Made by a program: the position numbers and the translations under genes
In this document: piece after piece, positions 26,150 through 34,690 of the stretch
Layout: each line of letters starts with the position of its first letter
How positions within the stretch are numbered: the first letter of the stretch is position 1
Origin: Prevotella sp.
GTDB lineage: Bacteria; Bacteroidota; Bacteroidia; Bacteroidales; Bacteroidaceae
Reading direction: 5' to 3'
NCBI GenBank assembly: GCA_017471245.1
Contig: JAFUVB010000028.1
Coordinates: 1 to 63,931, forward strand
DNA: 63,931 nucleotides
Notes under the pieces: model-generated
Seen by the model: only the letters and a program-made list of their open reading frames with translations
Databases searched by the model: none
Told to the model about the DNA's origin: nothing

Positions 26150-26905
26150 ATGAAACAATTTGTACTATTTATAGGAGCAATTGCGGCATTCATGTGCGTC
26201 GGTTGCAGTTCCCGGAACCAAGCTCCGGAAGAAAACAAAACTGTGGGAACAAGTACTACGATAGAGGGAGACAGCACACTCTACGGTCTTGCCTGTGATG
26301 GCTGCACCGATTCAGTGCTTGTGTTCCTTCCCGGAAAGGGCGGCGACCCTGTGACATACGATATTATCAATGCCACGATGAAACGTCGCATCATCGGAAA
26401 GCCAAAAGTGGGCGACTGGGTGGCAGTGATTCTCAATGGCGAGAATCCCCAAAAGGCGGACATGGTGATAGATCTGGATGAATTGAAAGGCACATGGGTG
26501 GAACTCGTGATGCCCACCAAGCGTGAGCAGATTGCCACTGTGGAAATCGATCCCGAAGAAAAACGCATCCAGGATTCAATAGTGGCATCGCTGATGAAGC
26601 CTATCGAGATTGGTTTTTCGCTGAAGCGGCACTACACAGCCCAGCCTTACGGGCGGCGTTACATGAATACCACGTCGGATGAAGAGAGTCCTGTCGTGTT
26701 ACCCACGCCCAAGTTCTACACGGAATGGCATGTCATCAACGGAAAACTCGTTCTTTCCATTAGCGATCGTGTGAGAGTGGAGCATGGCGACAGCACCAAG
26801 ATGGCGGTGGTGGGTCATGATACGATTGATTTTGTGCTCATGACCAAAGACTCGCTCCGCCTGAAATTCAAAGACGGAGAGAGGGGCTTTTACAGGAAGA
26901 ACTGA
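26150..26905 (+). CDS. Lipoprotein with lipocalin-like domain
   Basis: A protein of 251 residues from the ATG at 26150. Lipoprotein signal MKQFVLFIGAIAAFMCVGC (Cys19). The early region has GLACDGCTDSVLVFLPGKGG and the second half has the lipocalin-like pattern of Bacteroidetes lipoproteins: LKGTWVELVMP, FYTEWHVINGKLVLS, DTIDFVLMTKDSLRLKF. Function unknown. It stands alone between a divergent carboxyltransferase gene and the convergent queF. Confidence 0.75.
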   Translation: MKQFVLFIGAIAAFMCVGCSSRNQAPEENKTVGTSTTIEGDSTLYGLACDGCTDSVLVFLPGKGGDPVTYDIINATMKRRIIGKPKVGDWVAVILNGENPQKADMVIDLDELKGTWVELVMPTKREQIATVEIDPEEKRIQDSIVASLMKPIEIGFSLKRHYTAQPYGRRYMNTTSDEESPVVLPTPKFYTEWHVINGKLVLSISDRVRVEHGDSTKMAVVGHDTIDFVLMTKDSLRLKFKDGERGFYRKN

Positions 26906-26928
26906 TTTTTTGATTTACGCCGTTACGT

Positions 26929-27396
26929 TCACACGGCTGCGTGTCGAGCAAATCGCTCTTCGGCGAGCCGCTCATACTTGGTTCCGGGCATGCCGTAGTT
27001 GGCAAAAGGATAGATGCTGATGCCTCCGCGCGGTGTGAACAGCCCTGTCACCTCGATATATTTCGGTTGCATCAGCCTGATCAGGTCTTTCATAATGATA
27101 TTCACGCAGTCTTCATGAAAGTCACCATGGTTGCGGAAACTGAACAAGTAGAGTTTCAGACTCTTGCTTTCCACCATTTTCTCGGCAGGGATATACATGA
27201 TTCTGATCTCTGCAAAGTCGGGCTGACCTGTAATGGGACACAGCGAAGTGAACTCCGGACAGTTGAATTGCACCCAATAGTCATTCTCAGGATGCTTGTT
27301 TTGAAAAGCCTCCAATACGGATGGGTCGTAGTTCATAGAATATTTTGTTGGTGCACCAAGTGCCTGTAGCCCTTCGTCTTTTCTTGTTCCTTCCAT
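26929..27396 (-). CDS. queF: NADPH-dependent 7-cyano-7-deazaguanine reductase
   Basis: A protein of 155 residues, the unimodular QueF form. It reduces preQ0 to preQ1 in queuosine synthesis. The catalytic cysteine is in [13 protein letters not shown], and the substrate motif [20 protein letters not shown] is complete. I place the start at the ATG at 27396 (MEGTRKDEG); the open frame extends to 27540 only through repeat DNA that encodes PRQLAR twice. No other queuosine gene is in the window. Confidence 0.95.
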   Translation of the reverse strand: MEGTRKDEGLQALGAPTKYSMNYDPSVLEAFQNKHPENDYWVQFNCPEFTSLCPITGQPDFAEIRIMYIPAEKMVESKSLKLYLFSFRNHGDFHEDCVNIIMKDLIRLMQPKYIEVTGLFTPRGGISIYPFANYGMPGTKYERLAEERFARHAAV

Positions 27397-27429
27397 GTCT
27401 GTTGTCTTTCTTGTTTTGTAAATAGAGTT

Positions 27430-27541
27430 TCTGGCAAGCTGCCTCGGCCGTATTGTTTTGTGATCAGCTGCTCTGGCAAGCTGCCTCGGTCGGTTCTTAT
27501 ACCACTTTTTATACAAGCTCTTATACCACTTTGTATACAAG
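27430..27541 (+). repeat. Two kinds of direct repeats between queF and the antiporter
   Basis: TCTGGCAAGCTGCCTCGG occurs at 27430 and 27472 (42 apart). CTTATACCACTTT occurs at 27496 and 27520 (24 apart), each followed by TATACAAG so that every unit is a small imperfect palindrome. The last unit overlaps the stop of the antiporter gene. Confidence 0.75.
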
Positions 27542-28453
27542 CCAGCCTACATAAGCTATGTACAATACCGTGAGAACGGCACCTTCCCAGCGCGCCACCG
27601 TATATTTCGTATAGCTGAACACCCATAACAGCACGATGCTACCCAGCATGGCGGCAAGGTCTAATGTCGTGATTCCTTGAATATCCATAGGCAGGATTAT
27701 TCCAGTGATGCCCAATATCATGAGGATATTAAATACGTTGGAGCCAATCACGTTGCCGATGGCGATGGCGGAGCGTCCCTTGCGGGCTGCCACAACGCTC
27801 GTGGCGAGTTCAGGAAGTGATGTTCCCAATGCTACAATCGTTAAACCGATCACGGCATCGCTCACACCCAATGAGCGCGCAACGGATGTGGAACCGTCGA
27901 CAAAGAGATGGCTGCCACCCACAAGGCACACCAGCCCTAAAAGCATCAGGCCTGCTGCCTTCCAGGGATTCATGTTTTCAATCTTAACACTTTCCATGTT
28001 CGGGTCGCCTCCCTTCAGTCCCATCCTCACGGTGTACACAAGGAAGATGATGAATCCCACAAACAGCAGGATGGAATCAAAGCGCGACACTTCACCGTCT
28101 AAGCAGAATGCCAGCAATGCCACCGATGCGATGATGGCAAAGGGAATGTCTTTCCTCACCGTGCTCCTGCTGATTGCCATGGGAGCTACCAATGCGGCGA
28201 TGCCCACTATCATCAGCGTGTTGAAAAGATTAGAGCCGATGATGTTGCCCACTGCTATGTCTGAAGTTCCCTTGATGGCAGACATGAGAGAAACGAAAAA
28301 CTCTGGCATGGAAGTACCCATCGCCACAACCGTCAGACCAATTACTATCTGAGGAATGTTCAGTCGTTGCGCCATGGCTGTTGCTCCGTCGGTCAGGCGA
28401 TCTGCTCCCCACAGCACGAGAACTGCTCCTATGATGATAAACAAAATACTCAT
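27521..28453 (-). CDS. Calcium/sodium antiporter (CaCA family, YrbG-like)
   Basis: A protein of 310 residues with about ten membrane helices. Both alpha-repeats are present: [20 protein letters not shown] with [13 protein letters not shown] in the first half, and [20 protein letters not shown] with [13 protein letters not shown] in the second. The acidic ion-binding Glu occurs in each. It exchanges Ca2+ for Na+ or H+ across the inner membrane. A -7 box (TAACTTTGC, minus strand) lies at 28461-28469. Confidence 0.93.
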   Translation of the reverse strand: MSILFIIIGAVLVLWGADRLTDGATAMAQRLNIPQIVIGLTVVAMGTSMPEFFVSLMSAIKGTSDIAVGNIIGSNLFNTLMIVGIAALVAPMAISRSTVRKDIPFAIIASVALLAFCLDGEVSRFDSILLFVGFIIFLVYTVRMGLKGGDPNMESVKIENMNPWKAAGLMLLGLVCLVGGSHLFVDGSTSVARSLGVSDAVIGLTIVALGTSLPELATSVVAARKGRSAIAIGNVIGSNVFNILMILGITGIILPMDIQGITTLDLAAMLGSIVLLWVFSYTKYTVARWEGAVLTVLYIAYVGWLVYKVV

Positions 28454-28460
28454 ATCGACG

Positions 28461-28469
28461 GCAAAGTTA
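28461..28469 (-). promoter_or_regulatory. -7 box for the antiporter gene
   Basis: Reads TAACTTTGC on the minus strand, eight bases before the ATG, so the leader would be almost absent. Confidence 0.6.
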
Positions 28470-28551
28470 CTTTAAGTTTGCGACAAAAAAGAATATAGCG
28501 AATTAAATTTGCGAAATTATCGGCATTTTTTGCATAAAAAGAGGAATTTCT

Positions 28552-28583
28552 TTTGCCTTGCGCGCGTTTTTACGTAATTTTGC
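28552..28583 (+). promoter_or_regulatory. Promoter of the solute symporter
   Basis: TTTG at 28552-28555, 19 bases, then TAATTTTGC at 28575-28583. It lies only seven bases before the ATG at 28591, implying a leaderless or near-leaderless message. Confidence 0.75.
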
Positions 28584-28590
28584 AACCGTT

Positions 28591-30051
28591 ATGATGGTGA
28601 TTATTACAGTTTTGGTGTACTTCCTTGCACTGATGGCATTCAGCAGACTGACGGCAAGGCGGTCGGATAATGAAACGTTCTATAGGGCTAACCGGCGCAG
28701 TCCGTGGTATATGGTGGCTTTCGGAATGGTGGGAGCGAGCATCTCGGGTATCACCTTCGTGAGCGTGCCTGGCATGGTTATCCGACAGGACATGACATAC
28801 GTGCAAACATGTCTCGGGTTCATCCTGGGCTATTTTGCCGTGGCGTTCATTCTGCTACCTATCTATTATAAGTGGAATCTTACTACCATCTACAGCTATC
28901 TGCAGCGCCGCTTGGGCAGGAGTGCATACAAAACAGGCGCCTGGTTTTTCCTGTTGTCGAAGATGACGGGTGCTGCCGTGCGTTTTTATGTGGTATGCCT
29001 GATTGTGTCGAATGTGTTCACGGCAAGCGATTGGAGCAATGAGGCGGGGCGTTCAGGCAGCAGTTCGCATGCCATATTCATGCTTACGGTTGTTGTGATG
29101 ACAGCTTTGATCTGGCTCTATACGCGCCGCGGCGGTATCAAAACACTGGTGTGGACCGATACCTTCCAAACAGTATGCATGTTCACAGCCCTTTTCCTGA
29201 TCATCCTGAAAGTGATCGGTATGCTCGACATGTCTGTTGGAGAAGCAATAACCGCCATTGCCGGCAACGAACATAGCCGCATGTTCGTATTCGACGACTG
29301 GGTTTCACGTCAGAATTTCTGGAAACAGTTCCTGAGTGGTATCTTCATCGTGGTGGTGATGACCGGTCTCGATCAGGACATGATGCAGAAAAACCTGACA
29401 TGCAAGACGTTGCGCGATGCGCAGAAAGACATGTGCGCCTACAGTTTTGCCTTCGTGCCTGCCAATTTGCTGTTCATGTCGTTAGGCATTCTGCTGGTGT
29501 TGCTGGCTCAGCAGCAGGGTGTGGCTCTTCCTCAGAATAGCGATGAATTGCTGCCAATGTTTGCTGCCAGCGGCAAACTGGGTACAGCCGTAGTTGTTTT
29601 CTTCACCATCGGCATTGTAGCAGCATCGTTTTCAAGTGCCGACTCGGCGCTCACTGCCATGACCACCAGCTATTGCGTTGACATCAAGGAACAGCCCGCC
29701 GATGAGCAACTGCGCAAACGCGTACATATATGCATGTCGTTGGTTTTCATGTTGATTATTCTTTTGGTGTATTTTGTCAATTCCACCAGCGTGATTGATG
29801 CCATCTACATCCTTTGCTCCTATACCTACGGTCCGTTGTTGGGATTGTTTGCCTTTGCATTGCTCACCAAACGGATGCCAGCCGGCAGGTATGTTCCCTT
29901 CATAGCCATCGCTTCGCCTGTTGTCTGCTATCTTCTCGACGTTTTCACCACGAAGATGGCGGGCTATCATTTCGGTTACGAGCTGCTGATGCTCAATGGA
30001 ATGCTCACTTTCATGGGGCTGTGGCTCACGGGAAAGAAGGCTGCTGTATGA
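28591..30051 (+). CDS. Sodium:solute symporter family protein
   Basis: A protein of 486 residues from the ATG at 28591; the open frame from a TTG at 28558 is occupied by the promoter. About 13 membrane helices. SSS-family features: YFLALMAFSRLTARRSDNET, then FYRANRRSPWYMVAFGMVGA (the family's first conserved loop and helix), TRRGGIKTLVWTDTFQT, and AASFSSADSALTAMTTSY. It imports a small solute with sodium; substrate cannot be assigned. It converges on the CPA2 gene with six bases between. Confidence 0.9.
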   Translation: MMVIITVLVYFLALMAFSRLTARRSDNETFYRANRRSPWYMVAFGMVGASISGITFVSVPGMVIRQDMTYVQTCLGFILGYFAVAFILLPIYYKWNLTTIYSYLQRRLGRSAYKTGAWFFLLSKMTGAAVRFYVVCLIVSNVFTASDWSNEAGRSGSSSHAIFMLTVVVMTALIWLYTRRGGIKTLVWTDTFQTVCMFTALFLIILKVIGMLDMSVGEAITAIAGNEHSRMFVFDDWVSRQNFWKQFLSGIFIVVVMTGLDQDMMQKNLTCKTLRDAQKDMCAYSFAFVPANLLFMSLGILLVLLAQQQGVALPQNSDELLPMFAASGKLGTAVVVFFTIGIVAASFSSADSALTAMTTSYCVDIKEQPADEQLRKRVHICMSLVFMLIILLVYFVNSTSVIDAIYILCSYTYGPLLGLFAFALLTKRMPAGRYVPFIAIASPVVCYLLDVFTTKMAGYHFGYELLMLNGMLTFMGLWLTGKKAAV

Positions 30052-30057
30052 TGCAAG

Positions 30058-32313
30058 CTACCGGATGAGCTGCTGCAACGACTCTTCTTCGCCCACCACC
30101 CAGATGATGTCGCCCTTCTCAAAGCGGTAAGTCGGCTGGGGCTGCGACAGGTTTTCCTTGCCTTCCTCTATTCCCACCAGCATACAGTTGTACTTGTCGC
30201 GGATGCCGCTTTCCTGCAATGTCTTGCCAATAAACGGACTGCTGCCCGAGATGATCATGCTGCGCAGTCGCATCTCGCGCTTTTCCAGTTCCATATCTTC
30301 GCCGAACACTTCCGATTCAACGGCATGCCTGAAGGCTGTGAGCTGTTCGTCGCTGCCGATCACCTGCAGTTTGTCGCCTGGAAAGATCAACGACGAGCCG
30401 TCGGGAATGTTCAGTCGCCTGTTGGCACGCAGGATGCTGCTCACGTGAACGCCATATTGCTTGCCGAGATTCAGCTCTTTGAGCGACTTGCCCATCCACA
30501 ACGAGTTGGCGGGAACTTCGAAATCGGCAATGTGAATGTTGCGGTCAAGCAACTTACCTTCATATAGCGGGCGCTTGTGTCCGTGCACCTGCGCCTGAAT
30601 ATCGCGCGACCGCAGGTTCATAATGAACAGTCGCTCAAGCCGGATGCTGCGGTGCTTGATCCATCTCGACAGGATGATGAGCATCAGAAGTACCACGCCG
30701 ATGGTGATCATCAGTGCATTGGAGAAGCGAGTGAGATAGTTGCAGATATAGAAAATGAAGGCAACGGCAAAGACCACTCTCACTAAGATGGTGAACAGCA
30801 GCGGAATGCGGTTCACGTTGCTCTCTTTCCACAATGCCATAAATTCCTCGCTGTGGTTCTTTTTCATCACCATGGCGCGCAGGAACGGGGCGATGATGAT
30901 CACCGTGAGCACGCCCGTGATGGCGTTGGCATACCAGTGGAGCTCCCATCCGGGCAGAATCTTGCGCATCAGAGGTAGCACGAAGGTGAACATCAGGGTA
31001 ATGGTTGCTGCCGACAGGATGCTGTAGATCAGCGTGTTGCGCCCCATCTGCAAGAGCAGCTTCTTCCATTTGCTCTTCTCCGTGGTGTTGGGATGGCTCA
31101 TGGTGAGATGGTTCAGCGAGCGCACCACCTTGTTGGGAATCTTCTTTTCAATATGGTTATAGCACGGAGTAGCCAGCTTGATCATATAGGGAGTGAGGAA
31201 TGTGGTGATCACACTCACCGCCACCACCACCGGATAGAGGAAATCGCCAATCACGCCGAGTGACAATCCCAACGATGCAATGATGAACGAGAACTCTCCG
31301 ATCTGCGCCATGGAGAAGCCGCACTTCATGGCCGACTTCAGCGTTTCGCCGCCGAGCATGAAGGCAAACGTTCCAAAGATGCCCTGTCCCAACAGGATGG
31401 TGAGCACCAGCACCATGATGGGGAGGGCGTAATCAACCAATATCTTCGGATCGACGAGCATGCCCACCGACACGAAGAAGATGGCACCGAAGAGATTCTT
31501 CACCGGTTCCACCAGCTTGATGATCTTTTCTGCCTCGATGGTTTCTGCCAGGATGCTGCCCATGACGAATGCTCCGAAAGCAGAGCTGAAGCCTACTTGC
31601 GTTGACAGAACGGCCATGGCGCAGCACAAGCCTAACGCCACGATGAGCAGCACCTCGTTGTTCATCAGCTTTCGCACCCGTCTGAGAAACAGAGGGATGG
31701 CGAAAATGCCGACCACAAACCACAGGATGAGGAAGAATCCTATCTTCACCACCGAACCGAGCATCTGTCCTCCGTCGGGATTGTTGCCGCTGGCGATGGC
31801 AGAAAGCATCACCATCATCACGATGGCGAGTATGTCTTCCAGTATCAGCACGCTCATTACGAGTCCGGCAAACTGCTGTTGGCGCAGCCCCAAGTCATCG
31901 AAAGCCTTATAGATGATGGTGGTGGAGCTCATGGCGAGCATACCTCCTAAGAAGATGCAGTCCATCTTGCTCCACCCGAAAAGGTGTCCCACGATGATTC
32001 CCAGCATCATCATGCAGAAGATGATGGTCACCGTGGAGATGATGGGCGATGCTCCCATCTTCAGAATCTTCTTGAAAGAGAAGTCGAGTCCCAGCGAGAA
32101 CAAAAGGAACATCACACCGATGTCGGCCCATGTGTGGATATCCTGATGGTCAACCACCGATGCTAAATAGGGCATGTGGGGACTTACCAGGAAGCCTGCC
32201 ACCACATAGCCCAGCACCAGAGGCTGCTTCAGCCGCTTGAACACAAGGGTTACGATGCCTGCCACCATCAGTATCAGGGCAAGGTCTTTGATCAGTGCCG
32301 GTAGCTCGTTCAT
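30058..32313 (-). CDS. CPA2-type cation:proton antiporter with two RCK_C (TrkA-C) domains
   Basis: A protein of 751 residues. The N-terminal half is a CPA2 antiporter of about 12 helices (GYVVAGFLVSPHMPYL, LFSLGLDFSFKKILKMG, SSTTIIYKAFDDLGLRQQQF, LILEDILAIVMM with the DD-like acidic site). A second membrane block follows (about 430-545). The C-terminus has two TrkA-C-type regulatory domains (about 590-665 and 680-750: NSLWMGKSLKELNLGKQYG and PFIGKTLQESGIRDKYNCML), which bind ligands that gate potassium or sodium flux. Similar proteins serve pH or K+ homeostasis. Confidence 0.92.
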   Translation of the reverse strand: MNELPALIKDLALILMVAGIVTLVFKRLKQPLVLGYVVAGFLVSPHMPYLASVVDHQDIHTWADIGVMFLLFSLGLDFSFKKILKMGASPIISTVTIIFCMMMLGIIVGHLFGWSKMDCIFLGGMLAMSSTTIIYKAFDDLGLRQQQFAGLVMSVLILEDILAIVMMVMLSAIASGNNPDGGQMLGSVVKIGFFLILWFVVGIFAIPLFLRRVRKLMNNEVLLIVALGLCCAMAVLSTQVGFSSAFGAFVMGSILAETIEAEKIIKLVEPVKNLFGAIFFVSVGMLVDPKILVDYALPIMVLVLTILLGQGIFGTFAFMLGGETLKSAMKCGFSMAQIGEFSFIIASLGLSLGVIGDFLYPVVVAVSVITTFLTPYMIKLATPCYNHIEKKIPNKVVRSLNHLTMSHPNTTEKSKWKKLLLQMGRNTLIYSILSAATITLMFTFVLPLMRKILPGWELHWYANAITGVLTVIIIAPFLRAMVMKKNHSEEFMALWKESNVNRIPLLFTILVRVVFAVAFIFYICNYLTRFSNALMITIGVVLLMLIILSRWIKHRSIRLERLFIMNLRSRDIQAQVHGHKRPLYEGKLLDRNIHIADFEVPANSLWMGKSLKELNLGKQYGVHVSSILRANRRLNIPDGSSLIFPGDKLQVIGSDEQLTAFRHAVESEVFGEDMELEKREMRLRSMIISGSSPFIGKTLQESGIRDKYNCMLVGIEEGKENLSQPQPTYRFEKGDIIWVVGEEESLQQLIR

Positions 32314-32372
32314 GCTTTCAGATGTCTGTTATTGGTTCTAATTGTGGGTGATACTGGCTATAACTGCCATCA

Positions 32373-33596
32373 TCAGTCGTTGTATCCTGCCGTCAGTTCG
32401 CAGATTTTCACCACTGTCTGCATGGCTTTTTCCATCACCTGTATGCTGATGAATTCATACGGACCGTGGAAATTCACGCCGCCGGCGAAGATGTTGGGGC
32501 AGGGAAGACCCTTGAACGACAGCTGCGCACCATCGGTTCCGCCGCGTATGGGCTTCACTCTTGGCGGCACGTCGCACTCCTGCATGGCTTTCAAAACGAT
32601 GTCGATCACGTGCATGTTCGGGTCAATCTTCTCCTTCATGTTGTAATACTGGTCTTTCACCTCGCACGTAACCACCTCCTTGCCGTATTTCTCCTGCATC
32701 TTCTCCACGCATGCCTTGATGAATCGCTTGCGGTCTTCAAACTTCTCGCGGTCGTGGTCGCGGATGATATAGCTGAGTTTCGCATTCTCCGTGCAGCTTT
32801 CCATGCCGGTTAGGTGATAGAAGCCCTCATAGCCCTCAGTCTCTTCAGGAGTCTCGTTGCCGGGAAGCATATTGGCAAATTCGGCAGCCAGTCGGCTGGC
32901 ATTGATCATCTTTCCCTTGGCATAGCCCGGATGCACGCTCACGCCCTTGATGAAAATCTTCGCGCTTGCGGCATTGAAGTTCTCGAATTCCAGTTCTCCC
33001 AGGTCGCCGCCATCCATGGTATACGCCCATTCGCAGCCGAATTTCTCCACGTTGAAGTGGTGTGCGCCCATGCCGATTTCCTCATCGGGGTTGAATCCCA
33101 TGCGGATATCGCCGTGCTTGATCTCCTTGTGGTCGCGCAGATAGCACATTGCCTGCACGATTTCGGCTATGCCCGACTTGTCGTCGGCACCCAATAGCGT
33201 GGTGCCGTCGGTCACAATCAGGTCTTCACCCTTGTGCTCCAACAGTTCAGGAAACTTGGCAGGGCTGCTCACAATGCCTGGCGACAGCTCGATGTCGCCG
33301 CCGTCGTAGTTCTCCACGATGCGCGGTTTCACGTTCTCGCCCGAGCAGTCGGGGCTGGTGTCGTAGTGCGAGATGAAGCCAATGGTGGGCACTTCCTTCT
33401 TGATGTTCGACTTCAGCGTGGCGTAGATATATCCGTTATCGTCCATCTCCACGTCGTCGAATCCCTCGCGCTCAAGCTCTTCTTTCAGGTATTTTGCAAA
33501 GATGAGCTGTTTCGGTGTACTGGGTACTGTGGTGCTTTCTTCGCTCGACTGTGTGTCGAACTTCACGTAATTCAAAAATCTTTCAGTAATATTCAT
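32373..33596 (-). CDS. pepT: Peptidase T (tripeptide aminopeptidase)
   Basis: A protein of 407 residues, M20B family. It removes the N-terminal residue from tripeptides using two zinc ions. Motifs: [13 protein letters not shown] (zinc His), [15 protein letters not shown] (bridging Asp), [13 protein letters not shown] (catalytic Glu pair), [13 protein letters not shown], and [20 protein letters not shown]. The start is the ATG at 33596 ([10 protein letters not shown]); the longer frame to 33626 runs into the -7 box at 33623. Confidence 0.95.
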   Translation of the reverse strand: MNITERFLNYVKFDTQSSEESTTVPSTPKQLIFAKYLKEELEREGFDDVEMDDNGYIYATLKSNIKKEVPTIGFISHYDTSPDCSGENVKPRIVENYDGGDIELSPGIVSSPAKFPELLEHKGEDLIVTDGTTLLGADDKSGIAEIVQAMCYLRDHKEIKHGDIRMGFNPDEEIGMGAHHFNVEKFGCEWAYTMDGGDLGELEFENFNAASAKIFIKGVSVHPGYAKGKMINASRLAAEFANMLPGNETPEETEGYEGFYHLTGMESCTENAKLSYIIRDHDREKFEDRKRFIKACVEKMQEKYGKEVVTCEVKDQYYNMKEKIDPNMHVIDIVLKAMQECDVPPRVKPIRGGTDGAQLSFKGLPCPNIFAGGVNFHGPYEFISIQVMEKAMQTVVKICELTAGYND

Positions 33597-33622
33597 GATA
33601 TTCCGGTTTATAGTTTCATGTT

Positions 33623-33631
33623 GCAAAGATA
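33623..33631 (-). promoter_or_regulatory. -7 box for pepT
   Basis: Reads TATCTTTGC on the minus strand, 27 bases before the ATG at 33596. Confidence 0.65.
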
Positions 33632-33709
33632 ATCATTTTCCCCATAATAAACAAATACTCCTTCGGAAAAAACATTCTGAGTCTCCGAAACGGCTGCCTT
33701 AGCAAGGCG

Positions 33710-33796
33710 TTGACCGTTGACCATTGACCGTTGACCATTGAGCATTGACCGTTGAACATTGAGCATTGAGCATTGACCGTTGAACATTGGGCATTG
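33710..33796 (+). repeat. Heptanucleotide tandem repeats (TTGANCR)
   Basis: About twelve consecutive 7-bp units: TTGACCG, TTGACCA, TTGAGCA, TTGAACA and variants. The array is followed without a gap by the 22-bp array. Frames through it are open only because the units lack stops. Confidence 0.9.
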
Positions 33797-33906
33797 GAAA
33801 AGCATAGGTATTGACAATCAAAAGCGTATGTTTCATCCATCAAAAGCATAGGTTTCAAGCGGTAAGAAATACGTTTTCGGCTATCAAAACCATAGGTTTC
33901 AGCACC
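33797..33906 (+). repeat. Five 22-bp tandem repeats, CATAGG family
   Basis: Units start at 33797, 33819, 33841, 33863 and 33885, exactly five times 22 bp. Core CAAAAGCATAGGTTTC. Read on the other strand it is the same family as the arrays at 42141 and 50766. Confidence 0.88.
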
Positions 33907-33984
33907 GGGATATTCGCCTTCACGTCAGCCTGCCACTTAACTACAGAACAACACACTACTTAGTGTAGAAACGGAAAAAATGTA

Positions 33985-34394
33985 GCACCTGAGCATATCT
34001 GCCTTATTGTCAATCACTTGGGCGAATTTATCCGGCACCCGCTGCGACACCTGCTGCGGCACCCGCAGGAAGTTAAGAGTTAAGAATTAAGAGTTAAGAA
34101 AATATGAATTGAGAATTAAGATTTAAGGAGTATAGGAGTAAAGGAGTGTAGGAGTGTAGGAGTGTAGACGAATGTCATGCTACAGATTACCCGTACTCGA
34201 ATGTATTTTCTAATCTTCTAATCCTCATTCCCGAGCCAAGCTCGCCTACCCGTAGCCTTTCACCTCTTAACTCATTTTTTCTTAACTCTTAATTCTTAAC
34301 TCTTAACTTCCTGTGGGTGTCGCAGCGGGTGTCGCAGCGGGTGTCGGATAATTTTGTTCAAGTGGCTGATTGTCAGTGGTTTGTGCTCAGGTGC
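33985..34394. repeat. Long inverted repeat element, about 123-bp arms
   Basis: Left arm 33985-34107 and right arm 34271-34394 are imperfect reverse complements. Each arm holds 12-bp CACCCGCTGCGA-type units and 7-bp AGTTAAG units. The 160-base loop has 8-bp GGAGTGTA repeats at about 34127-34167 but no supported gene. A 15-bp direct repeat (CCACTTAACTACAGA, 33933-33947 and 34436-34450) flanks it. The rest of the 1.1-kb gap 33597-34690 shows the pepT promoter, the two tandem arrays above, and nothing else. Confidence 0.85.
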
Positions 34395-34690
34395 GGGAAA
34401 ATTCTTTTTTTTCTCTATGGGTGCGACAACGTGAACCACTTAACTACAGACCGAAAGGACGAGAAATCGATAGCTCCTTAACTACTTAACGACATGAAAG
34501 CTGAACGAATGCGAAACATGAATGATCGGAATCGATGTAAGCACGGCAATTTCTCGTCTTGAAAACTACATTTTGCATACTTTCTGCTGTTTTTTCTTGC
34601 ACAAATGAATAAAAATAAGTAACTTCGCACCCAATGTGTAACATGCACAAATGCCAAAGGGTAAAAGGATTATTCAAAACAATAAATGTT

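Noticed and set aside
33608-33858. Small minus-strand open frames in the TTGANCR array
   Set aside because: They consist of repeat-encoded residues and are open only because the heptamer lacks stops.
34108-34270. Gene or small RNA in the loop of the second inverted repeat
   Set aside because: Only short repeats and no start, terminator or conserved structure could be seen.
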